From Henricia sp. BOLD:AAB3569 (taxonomy: Eukaryota > Echinodermata > Asteroidea > Spinulosida > Echinasteridae): a stretch of DNA of 64,000 bases. How positions within the stretch are numbered: position 1 is the stretch's first letter; the number at the start of each line of letters is the position of its first letter. The notes under the pieces were generated by a model. The model saw nothing but the letters and a program-made list of their open reading frames with translations, was not told the origin of the DNA and did no database searches. Positions 50,501 to 61,100 of the stretch are shown here, one piece after another. The stretch spans positions 434,001-498,000 of the forward strand of contig JBBELK010000094.1 of assembly GCA_037783545.1 (NCBI GenBank), given 5' to 3'. The translations under genes were made by a program, and so were the position numbers.

Positions 50501-53304
50501 TTTGTTGCATTCCTGTTCCGTGAAGCTTGCCATCATGGACTCTGTTGAGCTCTATTCCTTTGAGTGATATGTTCAGCTAAAATATGATATATTATTTTCC
50601 TACATTAAATCCAATTTCATAATAAATATCTATAAATGTCGTACTGGTGACAGGACTTTTTTGGTCAAGTGTATATGGATTGAGCGCGCGAAATTTCAGA
50701 ATGGTAATGAGAAAAATATGACACATGATATGGTATCAAAATCTCAACACCCATGGGAAAAATGGGGAGCTAAAAATTTTTGCAACCAAGCAATAATTGT
50801 TTTCTTACCAGCTTGAAATTCTCCCTCGTCTTCCCCTCCGTCGCTTTCTTCGCCAGCCATCTCCCGTTGCCTAGCAACAGCCTGCCTAGCCGCTGCCCTC
50901 CTCCTTCCCCTGCCTCCTTCAACCTCATCCCCATGCACAGTCTCCACTAGTATGATCTCATCGCTGGGCTCCGAGACTGAGGCCGCCGGTCTGAATGGCT
51001 TTTTGGCGAGAGCTACGTTTTCTTTGTTGTCTGTTTCAGTGATTTTATCAGACAACTTGTCGACTGAGTGCGACTCCGTTCTTGAATCTGTGATTTGAAA
51101 GAAAATGAGATTAGTGGCATTAAGATAACTATAGTGCTCACCAAAAATAAGATTCTGGCAAAATTTTCCCAGATTTGTTAATGGTGAAAAATTTCGGGAA
51201 AAAAATTCTTTTTTGTGATGTAGTGATTTATTGTAGAACATAGCGTTTGCATGTGGAGCCTCCTAGGTTTTGAATGCGACCGTGCAAGTCACAATTATTT
51301 TAAACATTTTTTTTAAGAATGGTGAACAGGGGGCAATAACTGCATGCATTTTTACTTTGCACCTAGTATTAAGTTTATTTATAATTCTGTCTCTCTACAG
51401 TCTCTCTCAAGTTTTTATGAAGAAATACATTTTTACAAATTAAACAAATTGATTAAATTGTGCCCTTTCTTTTTGTTTCGTCATATACTTCAAAAAGGCT
51501 GATGGACTTACTGTGGACACACTAGGAATGGGACGTTTAACCGGTTAACTGAAAAAGATTTTAAAAACCGGTTTTGCCGAACTTAACCTAATTTGAAAGA
51601 ATTTAAAATAGTTTTTTTAGAGGGTTATTTGTAATGACGTAATGAAATTGAAATAAATTTATATGGGGACGTAGTAAAATGTTGACCAGATAAAAGTTCA
51701 ATTATTATTTTAGGGGGCCTAGGGGTATTGTATACATTACACAGTATGCATCTATAAACACCAGCAACACTATTTAGTGTCGGCCGAACGGTTAAGCGAC
51801 ACTTGAAAGAATTGCAAAACGGTTTCTGAATTAATCATCAATTCACATCCCTCGGACATACCATTACCTCAAGCGAAAAAAAAAAGAAAAAAAGTTTGAC
51901 ATACAGCTTGTGAAGTGTTAACAATCCAATGTCTTAAAGGGACAGGCTCGTCAGCAATACGCGCGCGCCAAATTCGTGCCACGAAATTTGCAGCTCCATG
52001 CCTTTGCTATGGAGCTCCGTATTTTGTGGCACGAATTTGGTGACGAGCCTGTGCCTTTATAATACATGTATATTTTTCTTTAATTATTCCTTGAAATACG
52101 TGCCAGGGTATCATGGGAGTTGGATTGTGGTGCCCAGTAATATATGCATACCTGTTGTGTGTATCTGCGCCTGTATGTCCTCCTTTCGGCCAGCCGTTTG
52201 TCTATCTGTAGATTGCTCGTCTGTTTGTGATTCGTGCATGGATAACTCCAGTGCAACTTGCATTTCGTGATCGAACACTTTGTTATCCAATGAAACCCTG
52301 AAAAATATATAATAAAATTGATAATATTGATATCGATAATATTGATAATATATTGATATTGATAATATGAACAATATTGACAATATTGACTATTGAGTAT
52401 TGTTAATATTAATAATATTGATAATATGCCTATATTGATAATATATTGATAATATTGATAATATTAACAATATTGACTATTGAGTATTGATAATATTAAT
52501 AATATTGATAATATAAACCCGCTCCTTTAAAGGGTAAATAATGAAAACTAATGATCCCTTAGTGTTGGATGATTGTGCTAACTCCCTCAGCTGCTCCTCA
52601 GGAGATAGTCCCAAGACAGGGTCATTAGTCTTTCACTATTTCCCTTCAAATCATTCTGTATTTGTATATTCCACTTCGAGTAGCTCCAGTTGAATCACTC
52701 TGGCTGTCGGTTAGCGTAACTGGTCTATTCCGTTCTTTATCCTGCCTTTTCTTAGTCGACAATGTCCTGTCCTTCGTTCTGTCGTCGTTTGCGGACCTTT
52801 CTTTCCTTTCCAGTTTTGTCCTTTTGGACGGAGGAGGGTTGGAACCAGCGAAGTCATCTGGGCAAAGAGAATGGCAACAGACAGAGCCAATTATTATCCA
52901 TTTCGTCAAAACGTGGTTAGGCCTAAGACGTCTGCCTTGTTTGCAGGAGGTCGTGGGTTCGAATCCCACCCGAGCACGCTATGAAGTTTTTCATTAACAT
53001 TCATTCTCACCGACGCAAGCTAAATCAATTACTGAGGAATTTTGCTCTTTAAAATGACTTATCAAGCATTTAGTGCAGTTTTGATGAAAAAGCCCAAATT
53101 TAGGAGTGAGACAATTTTAAGATATTTTGAGGAAACATTTTTCAAACTGTCTCATAGTTAGGTCCTCTATGTTTTGTACACTCGCTGTGATGAAGCCTAA
53201 CGACACTTTGTTAATTTTTATTTACTTTATGAATAGTTTTTAGTTTCTTACCATCACTGTCATCTTCTGCTTCAAAGCTTGAATAACTGACAGATTTCCT
53301 GGCC
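47507..53304 (-). CDS. RAD51AP1: RAD51AP1-like homologous-recombination factor
   Basis: Exons found, in transcription order: 53252-53304 (RKSVSYSSFEAEDDSD), about 52665-52857 (continues DDFAGS; donor uncertain), 52152-52297 (LDNKVFDHEMQVALELSM), 50809-51087 (GRGRRRAAARQAVARQRE, acidic tail), 49633-49845 (Lys/Ser-rich, acidic), 48997-49176 (FTPPAVTGG), 47507-47628. The last exon ends PIRLGLSRNVRIKPLHPGAK and a stop, the conserved C-terminal RAD51-binding motif. In vertebrates RAD51AP1 binds DNA and RAD51 and stimulates D-loop formation in the nucleus. The VSYSSFE-DDSDDDF start and the VALELS motif match family landmarks. The first coding exon with the initiator Met was not resolved. Confidence 0.87.
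48442..48853. repeat. Inverted-repeat element in RAD51AP1-like intron
   Basis: TCAATAGACCTA...TGACGTCACGC..TTTACCGCGGTGCATTATGG is inverted at the right end (CCATAATGCACCGCGGTAAA...TAGGTCTATTGA). About 410 bp, MITE-like. Confidence 0.7.
50120..50640. repeat. Long fold-back element in RAD51AP1-like intron
   Basis: Arms of about 180 bp share GGTGTGGGGTCAGAATGAAA versus TTTCATTCTGACCCCACACT and AGCTTCAC/GTGAAGCTTGCCATCATG blocks. About 150 bp of loop. No ORF. Confidence 0.7.
51934..52060. repeat. Palindromic MITE, GCGCGC family copy 3
   Basis: The same ends as 23951 and 27341. The right half lacks the GCGCGC tract. Located in an intron of the RAD51AP1-like gene. Confidence 0.75.
52308..52515. 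repeat. AT-rich microsatellite (GATAATATT)n
   Basis: Imperfect repeats of GATAATATT/ATATTGATA alternate for about 200 bp in an intron. Confidence 0.8.
52905..52978 (+). repeat. tRNA-like 3' part
   Basis: GTCGTGGGTTCGAATCCCAC forms a good T arm with B box, after a GTTAGGCC A-box-like tract. The 5' acceptor strand does not pair, so this is a tRNA-derived repeat and not a tRNA gene. Confidence 0.45.
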
Positions 53305-53489
53305 CTGAAAATTACACAAAAGAACAGAAAGATTTGGTCATAACATTCATGAGCCTGGGGGAATTGACTAACAATTAACATCAATATTGTTTTTATTTAG
53401 GGCTAGGGGTTATTTAGACCTACTTGTTTATTCATTTATTTATTTATTTGTTTGTTACCCTTTCTCTACGACGTACCAAATATCAACGT

Positions 53490-54095
53490 TCTCAATGCAT
53501 TATGGGATTGGATGACAAAATTGCCCGGCCAAATGTGCATAAACCTATGGGTCGGACACCAACTCAGCAACTTTTTTCTAATTTTCACGAAAACCAAAAA
53601 GAGTTCAAGAATCAACCTCCCACCACTTTATCTTTGATGTATCAAACATTCTGACAAACATACATGTCCCGAAACAGTATTTTTGCAAATCATGCAAATG
53701 CAAGAAATCATCGGGGATTCCCTTCATGGCGGGGGGGAGTCCGTGTACATGGACTCGCAGTACAGCATACTCAATCCAACCAGCGCCGTACCGATACGGT
53801 GATTGTGTTGCATTGCGCATACCGAACTATTAACTGCGAGCGCGGTACTCGGACTCTACCACTACGATCGAAGGGAATCACCGATGATTTCTCACATTTG
53901 AAACATTTCTGTTTCGGGACATAGGCCTAGGCTATGTGTCAAAGATAAAGTGGTGGGAGGTTGATTCTTGAACTCTTTTTGGTTTTCGTGAAAATGAGTA
54001 AAAAGGTTGCCGAGTTGGCGTCCGACCCTAGGTTTACGCACATTTGGCCGGGCAATTTTGTCATCTAATGCAATCCCATAATGGAGAACGTTGAT
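53490..54095. repeat. 600-bp fold-back element
   Basis: Blocks such as ATTGCCCGGCCAAATGTGC, CCTCCCACCACTTTATCTTT and GTCCCGAAACAG occur left of centre (about 53790) and inverted to the right. The element lies between the head-to-head RAD51AP1-like and TM7SF3-like genes. Confidence 0.75.
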
Positions 54096-54149
54096 AAGGT
54101 TTATTCACCCTCCCCATTTCTGTGCATAAATCTTTTGCTTCATAGGCTA

Positions 54150-54486
54150 GGCCCTAGCCCCGCGAGCAGTGCTTCGGGTGGGGCAAACCTCAGCCCTGTC
54201 TTCTAGTTCTAATATACACCAAATCTGTGGCAAACTCACGCAAATGAAATTTGTCCCCTGGCTCTGATATTTGCTCAATAGGTGCACTCACCCCAGTTTA
54301 TAAATATTCCGAAGAGTACGCATCGATCCGATGTCTAGTTTCGGTGAAATCGTGGGGCAAACTTGAGACTTTCCGTGCGTGAAATTCCGACTTTCACCAT
54401 GCGCGAGAGCGGAGCTCCGCTCTCGCGCATGGTGAAAGTCGGAATTTGAGGTTTCCGAAGCACTGCTCGCGGGGCTAGCTAGGCCC
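54150..54486. repeat. Nested inverted repeat
   Basis: Outer arms CCTAGCCCCGCGAGCAGTGC and its complement enclose an inner perfect hairpin at about 54391-54448 (AATTCCGACTTTCACCATGC and its complement around GAGCTC). Confidence 0.7.
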
Positions 54487-55171
54487 ATGTTCTTTTCTAT
54501 AGTGTTTTTTCCATCGACCCGACTCCACCACCCCCCATAACCAAGATAACCCCACCCCCATAGAGTGATCAGCCAAGGCAGCTCAGTCCACAAGCGCAGC
54601 AAGCAGCCATCGCGAGGCGAGGCCGCGCCGCGCCGGCCGGGCCGGGTCACTTTATAACAATAACAATTTACTTGTTTTAAGGACAAAATAATGCTTGTCG
54701 GGTATAAAACATTGCGCTTATTTCATACCTAGATGATTTTCGATTGTCTGTCATAATTGGTGTACGACTCGACTCCTAAAAACAACTAAATCCAAGCTAA
54801 ATTCGTCTTTTCATCCGGTGGTCCTGTTCAGAAATTCCCGCTCCAGGCACGTCAGTCAGTTACGATTGAGGGCGCTCTTCATATTATCAATCGTCATATG
54901 ACTTCGGAATTCATTGGCTGTGGCTTCAAATTACGCACGAAGCAATTGAAGCCGCAAGTTAGACGGATTGATCTATGCAACCCTGTGCCCAAAGTCGACC
55001 AAACTGCTCGTAAGAGTTGCATAATAAAATTGGGTGCGTATATTAACTGGAAAAATTACCGAGAACGAGGATGCTGTTTTTATGGGGACGCCCCGTATCT
55101 GACAAAAAAACGGTGCATGTTTGATGGTTTGAAGTGAGGAGTAAATCATAACAAAATTTAAAATTGGCAAA
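54487..55171. promoter_or_regulatory. Probable bidirectional promoter region with GC-rich core
   Basis: The genes on either side point away from each other. Positions 54590-54650 are unusually CpG-rich (CGCGAGGCGAGGCCGCGCCG...). The first RAD51AP1-like exon and the TM7SF3-like 5' UTR probably start here; exact start sites are not visible. Confidence 0.4.
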
Positions 55172-58100
55172 ATGAAGTCTCAGTTTTTAGTAGGCCTTTT
55201 GTCTGTGGTTTTCCTGCAGCTGTTCGGTTCATCCATGGGTTCATCTTCTATCGTCAAAGGTCAGTATTTTTCACACAGAATGTTTGAGAACTCGATCGTG
55301 AACTCGGACAAGTTTGCGACTTGTCAAATGTCATGCTTGTTTACTTCCGAGGGGGCGGGGCCTACCCCTAGAACTATGGGGGACTGTATCCCCCATAGGT
55401 TATGTTGTTTTTTTCCAATATGGCGGCGCCTGAACTTTAAGATCGGACCGATACGGTTTAAGCTAGCGCAATAATCCGCTCCCCAATCGCCACCAAACTC
55501 CGTCTGATAGTTCTTGAGACACTCACCTTGCGTGTGTCTACGGAATTTCGGTACCATTTGTCCATTAAATTCTCCGAAAATAATGTTGGAAAATGAACGG
55601 GAACATGTGCGATGCATCCACATGCATCGCACCGAATGCCTCGATCATGCATCCACATGCATCGCACATGTTCCCGTTCATTTTCCAACATTATTTTCGG
55701 AGAATTTAATGGACAAATGGTACCGAAATTCCGTAGACACACGCAAGGTGAGTGTCTCAAGAACTATCAGACGGAGTTTGGTGGCGATTGGGGAGCGGAT
55801 TATTGCGCTAGCTTAAACCGTATCGGTCCGATCTTAAAGTTCAGGCGCCGCCATATTGGAAAAAAACAACATAACCTATGGGGGATACAGTCCCCCATAG
55901 TTCTAGGGGTAGGCGGGGCCAGTAAGTAAAATGAACGGGGGGGAGGTGGGTAAAAGCTGAGAAGTTGATCATGGCTTCAGACCTTGTGTTCAAAAATATG
56001 AGACAGACTGAACAAATTTCCTTACAAAATCTTAACATTTTCTCTCTCCCAAAATCGGGTTTTTCAATCAAATCTGCACTTATTTATCATTTTATGCCTT
56101 CACATTCCGGTGAATTTTTAGTAAATTAATGATTCTTTTCCGTATTTTTGTTTAGGAATTTATGAAGGTAGGCCTACTTGAGAACTATATTTGGTATTTG
56201 TTTGCCCACATTGAACAGAGATTTTAAGGAAATTACCTCCTGGAATCAACCGATAATGAAATTTTAAGATATGCCTAGGCCTACTTCCCACTTGCACTTT
56301 TGTCGCAAATATGTTGCTTTTCTGTAGAAAAATTCTTCTTCAAAAATTGCCTTCAGTTAGTGCACAAGATAACCATTAACGCGCGCGCGCAGCGCCCTCC
56401 GTTGTCGCGTTTACGCACAGACCGCTCGCACGTCATTTTGTACATTACTTCATGCAGTAATTTTTATCATTTATTTATCTCAGAAATGCAACATTTGCGA
56501 CGGAAGTGTCAGTGGGAAGTATATCTTAGAATTGAATAAGCTATCGATTCCAATATATAAATTCACCGAAATCCGTGTTCAATGTATATGAAAAAAAATC
56601 CCTATATTTCCTTTTAATGCCAAGTGCAACAGATTGTTTATTGCGCCAAGAGACAACGGAAAGTAAAGTGCGCCACGTTAGGGGCCGCGCCACGTTGGGG
56701 ACATTAACAATATATTGGAAATTTGTACACAGGGTTTTTAGAAAGGCATGTTGTCACACTATTTGCAACCCTTTTTGGGCCTAAGTTATCTCTTCAGAAC
56801 AACTGAAACTTATTTATTTTATTTTAAGACAGACAAAGGTTTTTCCTCGAAAATATGGTCTGTGTTGCCAAAATGCCCCTTTTACTGTGGAAAGACCCAC
56901 ACGGAACTGAACCCTTTTTTGTATAATTTCAAATATTTTCAATATATCCCACAGGATGTATACTGACACCAGACACCCCATTCAACCTCAACCCATCAAC
57001 TCCAACTATTTGCGACCTTCCAGCTTACGCAGACGTGCGAATTCAGACCAACATGACCGACCGCGTAGATACTGCTTTTATTGTGCTTACCATTCAAACC
57101 GCCAACATACCCATCCTAATTTCGCTGACGCAAGTGCCGACCCTCGACACGGCCATAAATGGCTCCAGCGTGGGGCTTGTATCAATTTTGGAAGAGGGAG
57201 CGACATTGACGGAGTGGTATCTGAAATCGTTCCGGAATAAGACGATCTCAGTTCAGCTGTTTGCTTTGCCGTACCAGTACTTGAATGACAGTCATGGTGA
57301 GTTGTAGTGTGGATTTAAAGGATTGCGTACATCTCTGAAATTTTGTATGTGTGAAATTTACACATGGACTCAAAACAAAGGGCAAAATTTGACACATTTT
57401 TTATCTTGTCTTGTCACAGCAACTTATTTTAATTTTAAACAAACGTGCCAGATACTGATTGATTTGGGCAAGCTGGCATCAACACTATACACAGGCCCAC
57501 AGTCACCAAAACACAAAGCATGGACAATGGACACCCAGGTCCAATTCCAACTGGTTAACCAGCCATAGTAATAATGATCAATTTGTGGGAAACAGACATT
57601 ACTGCACTGTAGCACATACAGGAAATCACACCCCTGCGGTACAGCATACGGGGGTGTTTCTGTAACCTTACAATTTTAACCTCACAGAATACAATAAAAT
57701 TGACAACACCAAATATCAAAAACCTCAACAATAATTAAATGACACGTTGGTCATGGGTTGGCTGTCGTAAAAACCTGTTCCGAATGCCACACGTGCAACG
57801 CACGCCCCAACAGGAAAAAGACAGCCAAGACCACGCCCACCAATGTCCCAGAATTCCCACAACAATTAGCTCCTATAAAAATTAGACAAATAGAAAGTCG
57901 CCACAAAGCAGGTCGGTGCCTACGTTACTCAAGTGCACTGTGTGAAATATATTTGTAGAATTTGCATGATTATCACCATAAAATTTAAAATTGGTTTGGG
58001 GGTCATTCCATGAAGTATGACAGTGTGTGACATTCAGTGTTGTAGGGCTCAAGTCACATTTGCGCGCTTAATGCGGGATTCTTGGCGGAAACACACAGTA

Positions 58101-61100
58101 CGACGCGTGAATATGTACACTGCCCCACCAGGCTGGCAAGGAGAGCATGAGCCTGTCATCGTTTCACATATGAAACGAAACTATGCAATGTGATGTATGT
58201 TGCCATGGTAACTGGCTTCAGACATTATGAGGCTAGCTGCCAGATAAAACACCATTGAAAAACCACAGGGACACGGTTCAGTGATTTTTAGTGTAGAGCC
58301 ATTGCCTATATACACCAATAATAATAGCTGGGGGGCTTCCACTGAATGAACTGCATGTTTTTGCTATTGCTGAAGCTGCATTTGTTTACTTCGAACAAGG
58401 TGTGCGTCTTTGTAGGTTGTGTACGCAAAGGCGGGCGCGTCGCGTGTACGCGAAGGAGGCGCGTTTGTGCATGTAATGGATGAACGCTTGTCGTTCTAAC
58501 AGCAACACAAAACGCACAGCCCATGCACTGTAAGCCCCCCAGCTATGGCGGATATGCAGGGAAGGAGACCTTAGTTACCGGATTGGTCTATACATGTAGG
58601 CAACAAACAAAGTAGTAATTACAAATTCACTTCAGCAGTCTACAGCAGATTTAGTTTCATTAGTTTGGCGAGGGGGATCGAGGGCTCGTAGGACTTTACA
58701 TGTACTGTAAAATGTAAAAACAAAAATTGTTGTGTGCCTGGCAGAAGTGCATATAAGCAGTCTGATGCCCAAAATCAGTGCCTGGCCGAAGGGTGTAACT
58801 GATTTTTGGCACCAGAATGCTTACCGCTATGCCTTGCTGCTAGGCACACGACGAAAAGTTAGTAAACTTGTGGTATTTCAGGGGATGAGAGGTGGTCTCT
58901 AAAAATACTACTCTCTATGGAACTGGGTCATTCTATAAATTTGGGGTCCACTTTTTCTGTCCCTGTTACATCTGACATCTTGTAAAATGTTGTATTTTGT
59001 AAATTCAGGACATATTCTTTAAACGCCTTCTATTTCAAAGAGTGATTACATAAAATACAATTCATAAAAATATGGTTTGAAGGCATTTTTAATGATACTT
59101 GTATGGCAAATAGCAGTATGTCAGGTGTAACGGGGACAGAAAATGTCACACGTTGGACCCCAAAGTTATAGAATGACCCAACTGTGAAAATGTTGACAAC
59201 TTAGCTAGAATTTGTTTGTCTTTTGTAGTGCCGATTCCAGGAACGTGTAACCAAGAATTTAACCTGGAAAACGACCCAACTCTGCACCTCTCCGGAAAAC
59301 ATCCAATCAACAACACACGTTTACAATTTGCACCGGCAAACGTCGGAGTCAAACACAGAAAGTATACACCATACTGTGACGTAGGTGACAAGAGTGTGCG
59401 ATTTCGTTTGACGTACAAGCTGTATGCCCGTAGCACCGGCACTTCGCTGTTTGGTAGTGAACAACTTTTTGCTGAAATGATGAAAATGACAACTGTTTAT
59501 GACGTCATCAAAAACGCAGATATGGTTAGTTGTTTAATTTTTGTGAATTTTTTTCTGCAAATTATTTATATTAATTTTAACACTCCCCAATCCTCCAAAA
59601 TCAATATGATTTTATATACACCCTAGGGAGTTAGGGTTAAAGGAGGGTGACAAGATCACATTTTTGACGGCCACATTTTTACCAGGGGTTTCATATTTTT
59701 CTCATTAGCATTCTGACATTTCGCGCTCTTAATCCGTATATTTTCAAGGATATCGTCAAAAAACCACCAATGTTTTGTAAACTAATTTATCCGGTTCCAT
59801 AGAGCAGTGCAGTGTAGTGATTACACCAACCTTTCTGCTTCCGCATCCAAATTGGGGATTGCAAATTTCCTGTTTTCTTCCCATGGATAGTATTTTGGGA
59901 AAGTATTTTACATGATTGTCAGGTTAGAACGAAAACCAATTTTTGGAAAAACCTGGTCACGCTCTTTTAAGTGATCACTGGGTGGTTATCTCATTGAAGG
60001 GTTTATCCCTCTGTAGGGCTTGTTAAGCTCACGTGCTAGCCAATCCCAATCAGTGAAGAACAACTGCAGTACCGTGTTTCGAAACCACCAGCTAGCTTCA
60101 TTATCATAGCTCAATTGGTAGGGCGTCTGCACATTATACAGAAGGTCCGCGGTTCGAATCCCGGTGGAGCCAAGTTGTTTTTCGCTGCATCCATATTTCC
60201 CAAACTCATGGAAATTTGTCCACATGTATTTATTCCAGGTGATGTCCTATAAAAAACTAGACATAACGCAATTCGTCAAGGTCAACTACCGATGGCGGGG
60301 ATTCATTTACAACGTTATCGTGACGGACCCATTATATGGAACCAAAGCGGCCTACGTTCCTAATGTCGTCTTCCCGTGTGAACTTAAGCCTAACAGCCTT
60401 GAGTGCAAAAATGATAGTAAGTGGCAGACAGATTACATGATTTGAAAACTGTTACAAATGGCATTATCTCCATGTGGGATTCTGGGATGCCAGTCTTCCG
60501 GCTATAGCCGGAATTCCAACTTTTCCCTATTTTGGAAAAAGAAATCGGGCAAAGCCTTTTTTCCAGTCCGGAAAAGTAAACGGCCGGAAATATAAGGAGA
60601 ATATATAAGTCCAAAAAAACGTGGACAATTTTCTCACTTACTGATTAACGATGTCTGGATATGCCCTGTATGTACAGCCTATGTACATGCACATGTATGT
60701 ACACACACGTAGCACGTTTTCCCAATGATTTGCACACATGTAGTATGTCTGTATCCCAGCCATAATCATTCACGGCTAAAGTATCGCGAAACCAGACTAT
60801 CGGAAGTACATACAGGGTGCTGTATCCATACAGCAGTGGTTAGATCACATACATACTGACATATCCATTTGCATTGCACTCATACTGTCAATGTACATAC
60901 TGTACAGTATACTGTGCTGGCGAGTCCATGTGCACACATACATGCAGTTATGATAGTGGATTTTTTTTCCGGCCCTGAAGGTAAGAGCCACTTTTATTTG
61001 GAAACATCCCAGAACTGTCCCTCAAACAATAAACATAACTCATGGACTCTAACTAAACTATACTTGCTGCAGGAACTTCTTTCGAAAGTTGAATAGTTTT

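Noticed and set aside
55458-55816. Identical 100-residue frames on both strands
   Set aside because: Produced by the perfect palindrome; no domain, so not counted as genes.
60101-60172. Functional tRNA gene
   Set aside because: A and B boxes are good, but the acceptor stem does not pair and the anticodon stem has a mismatch.
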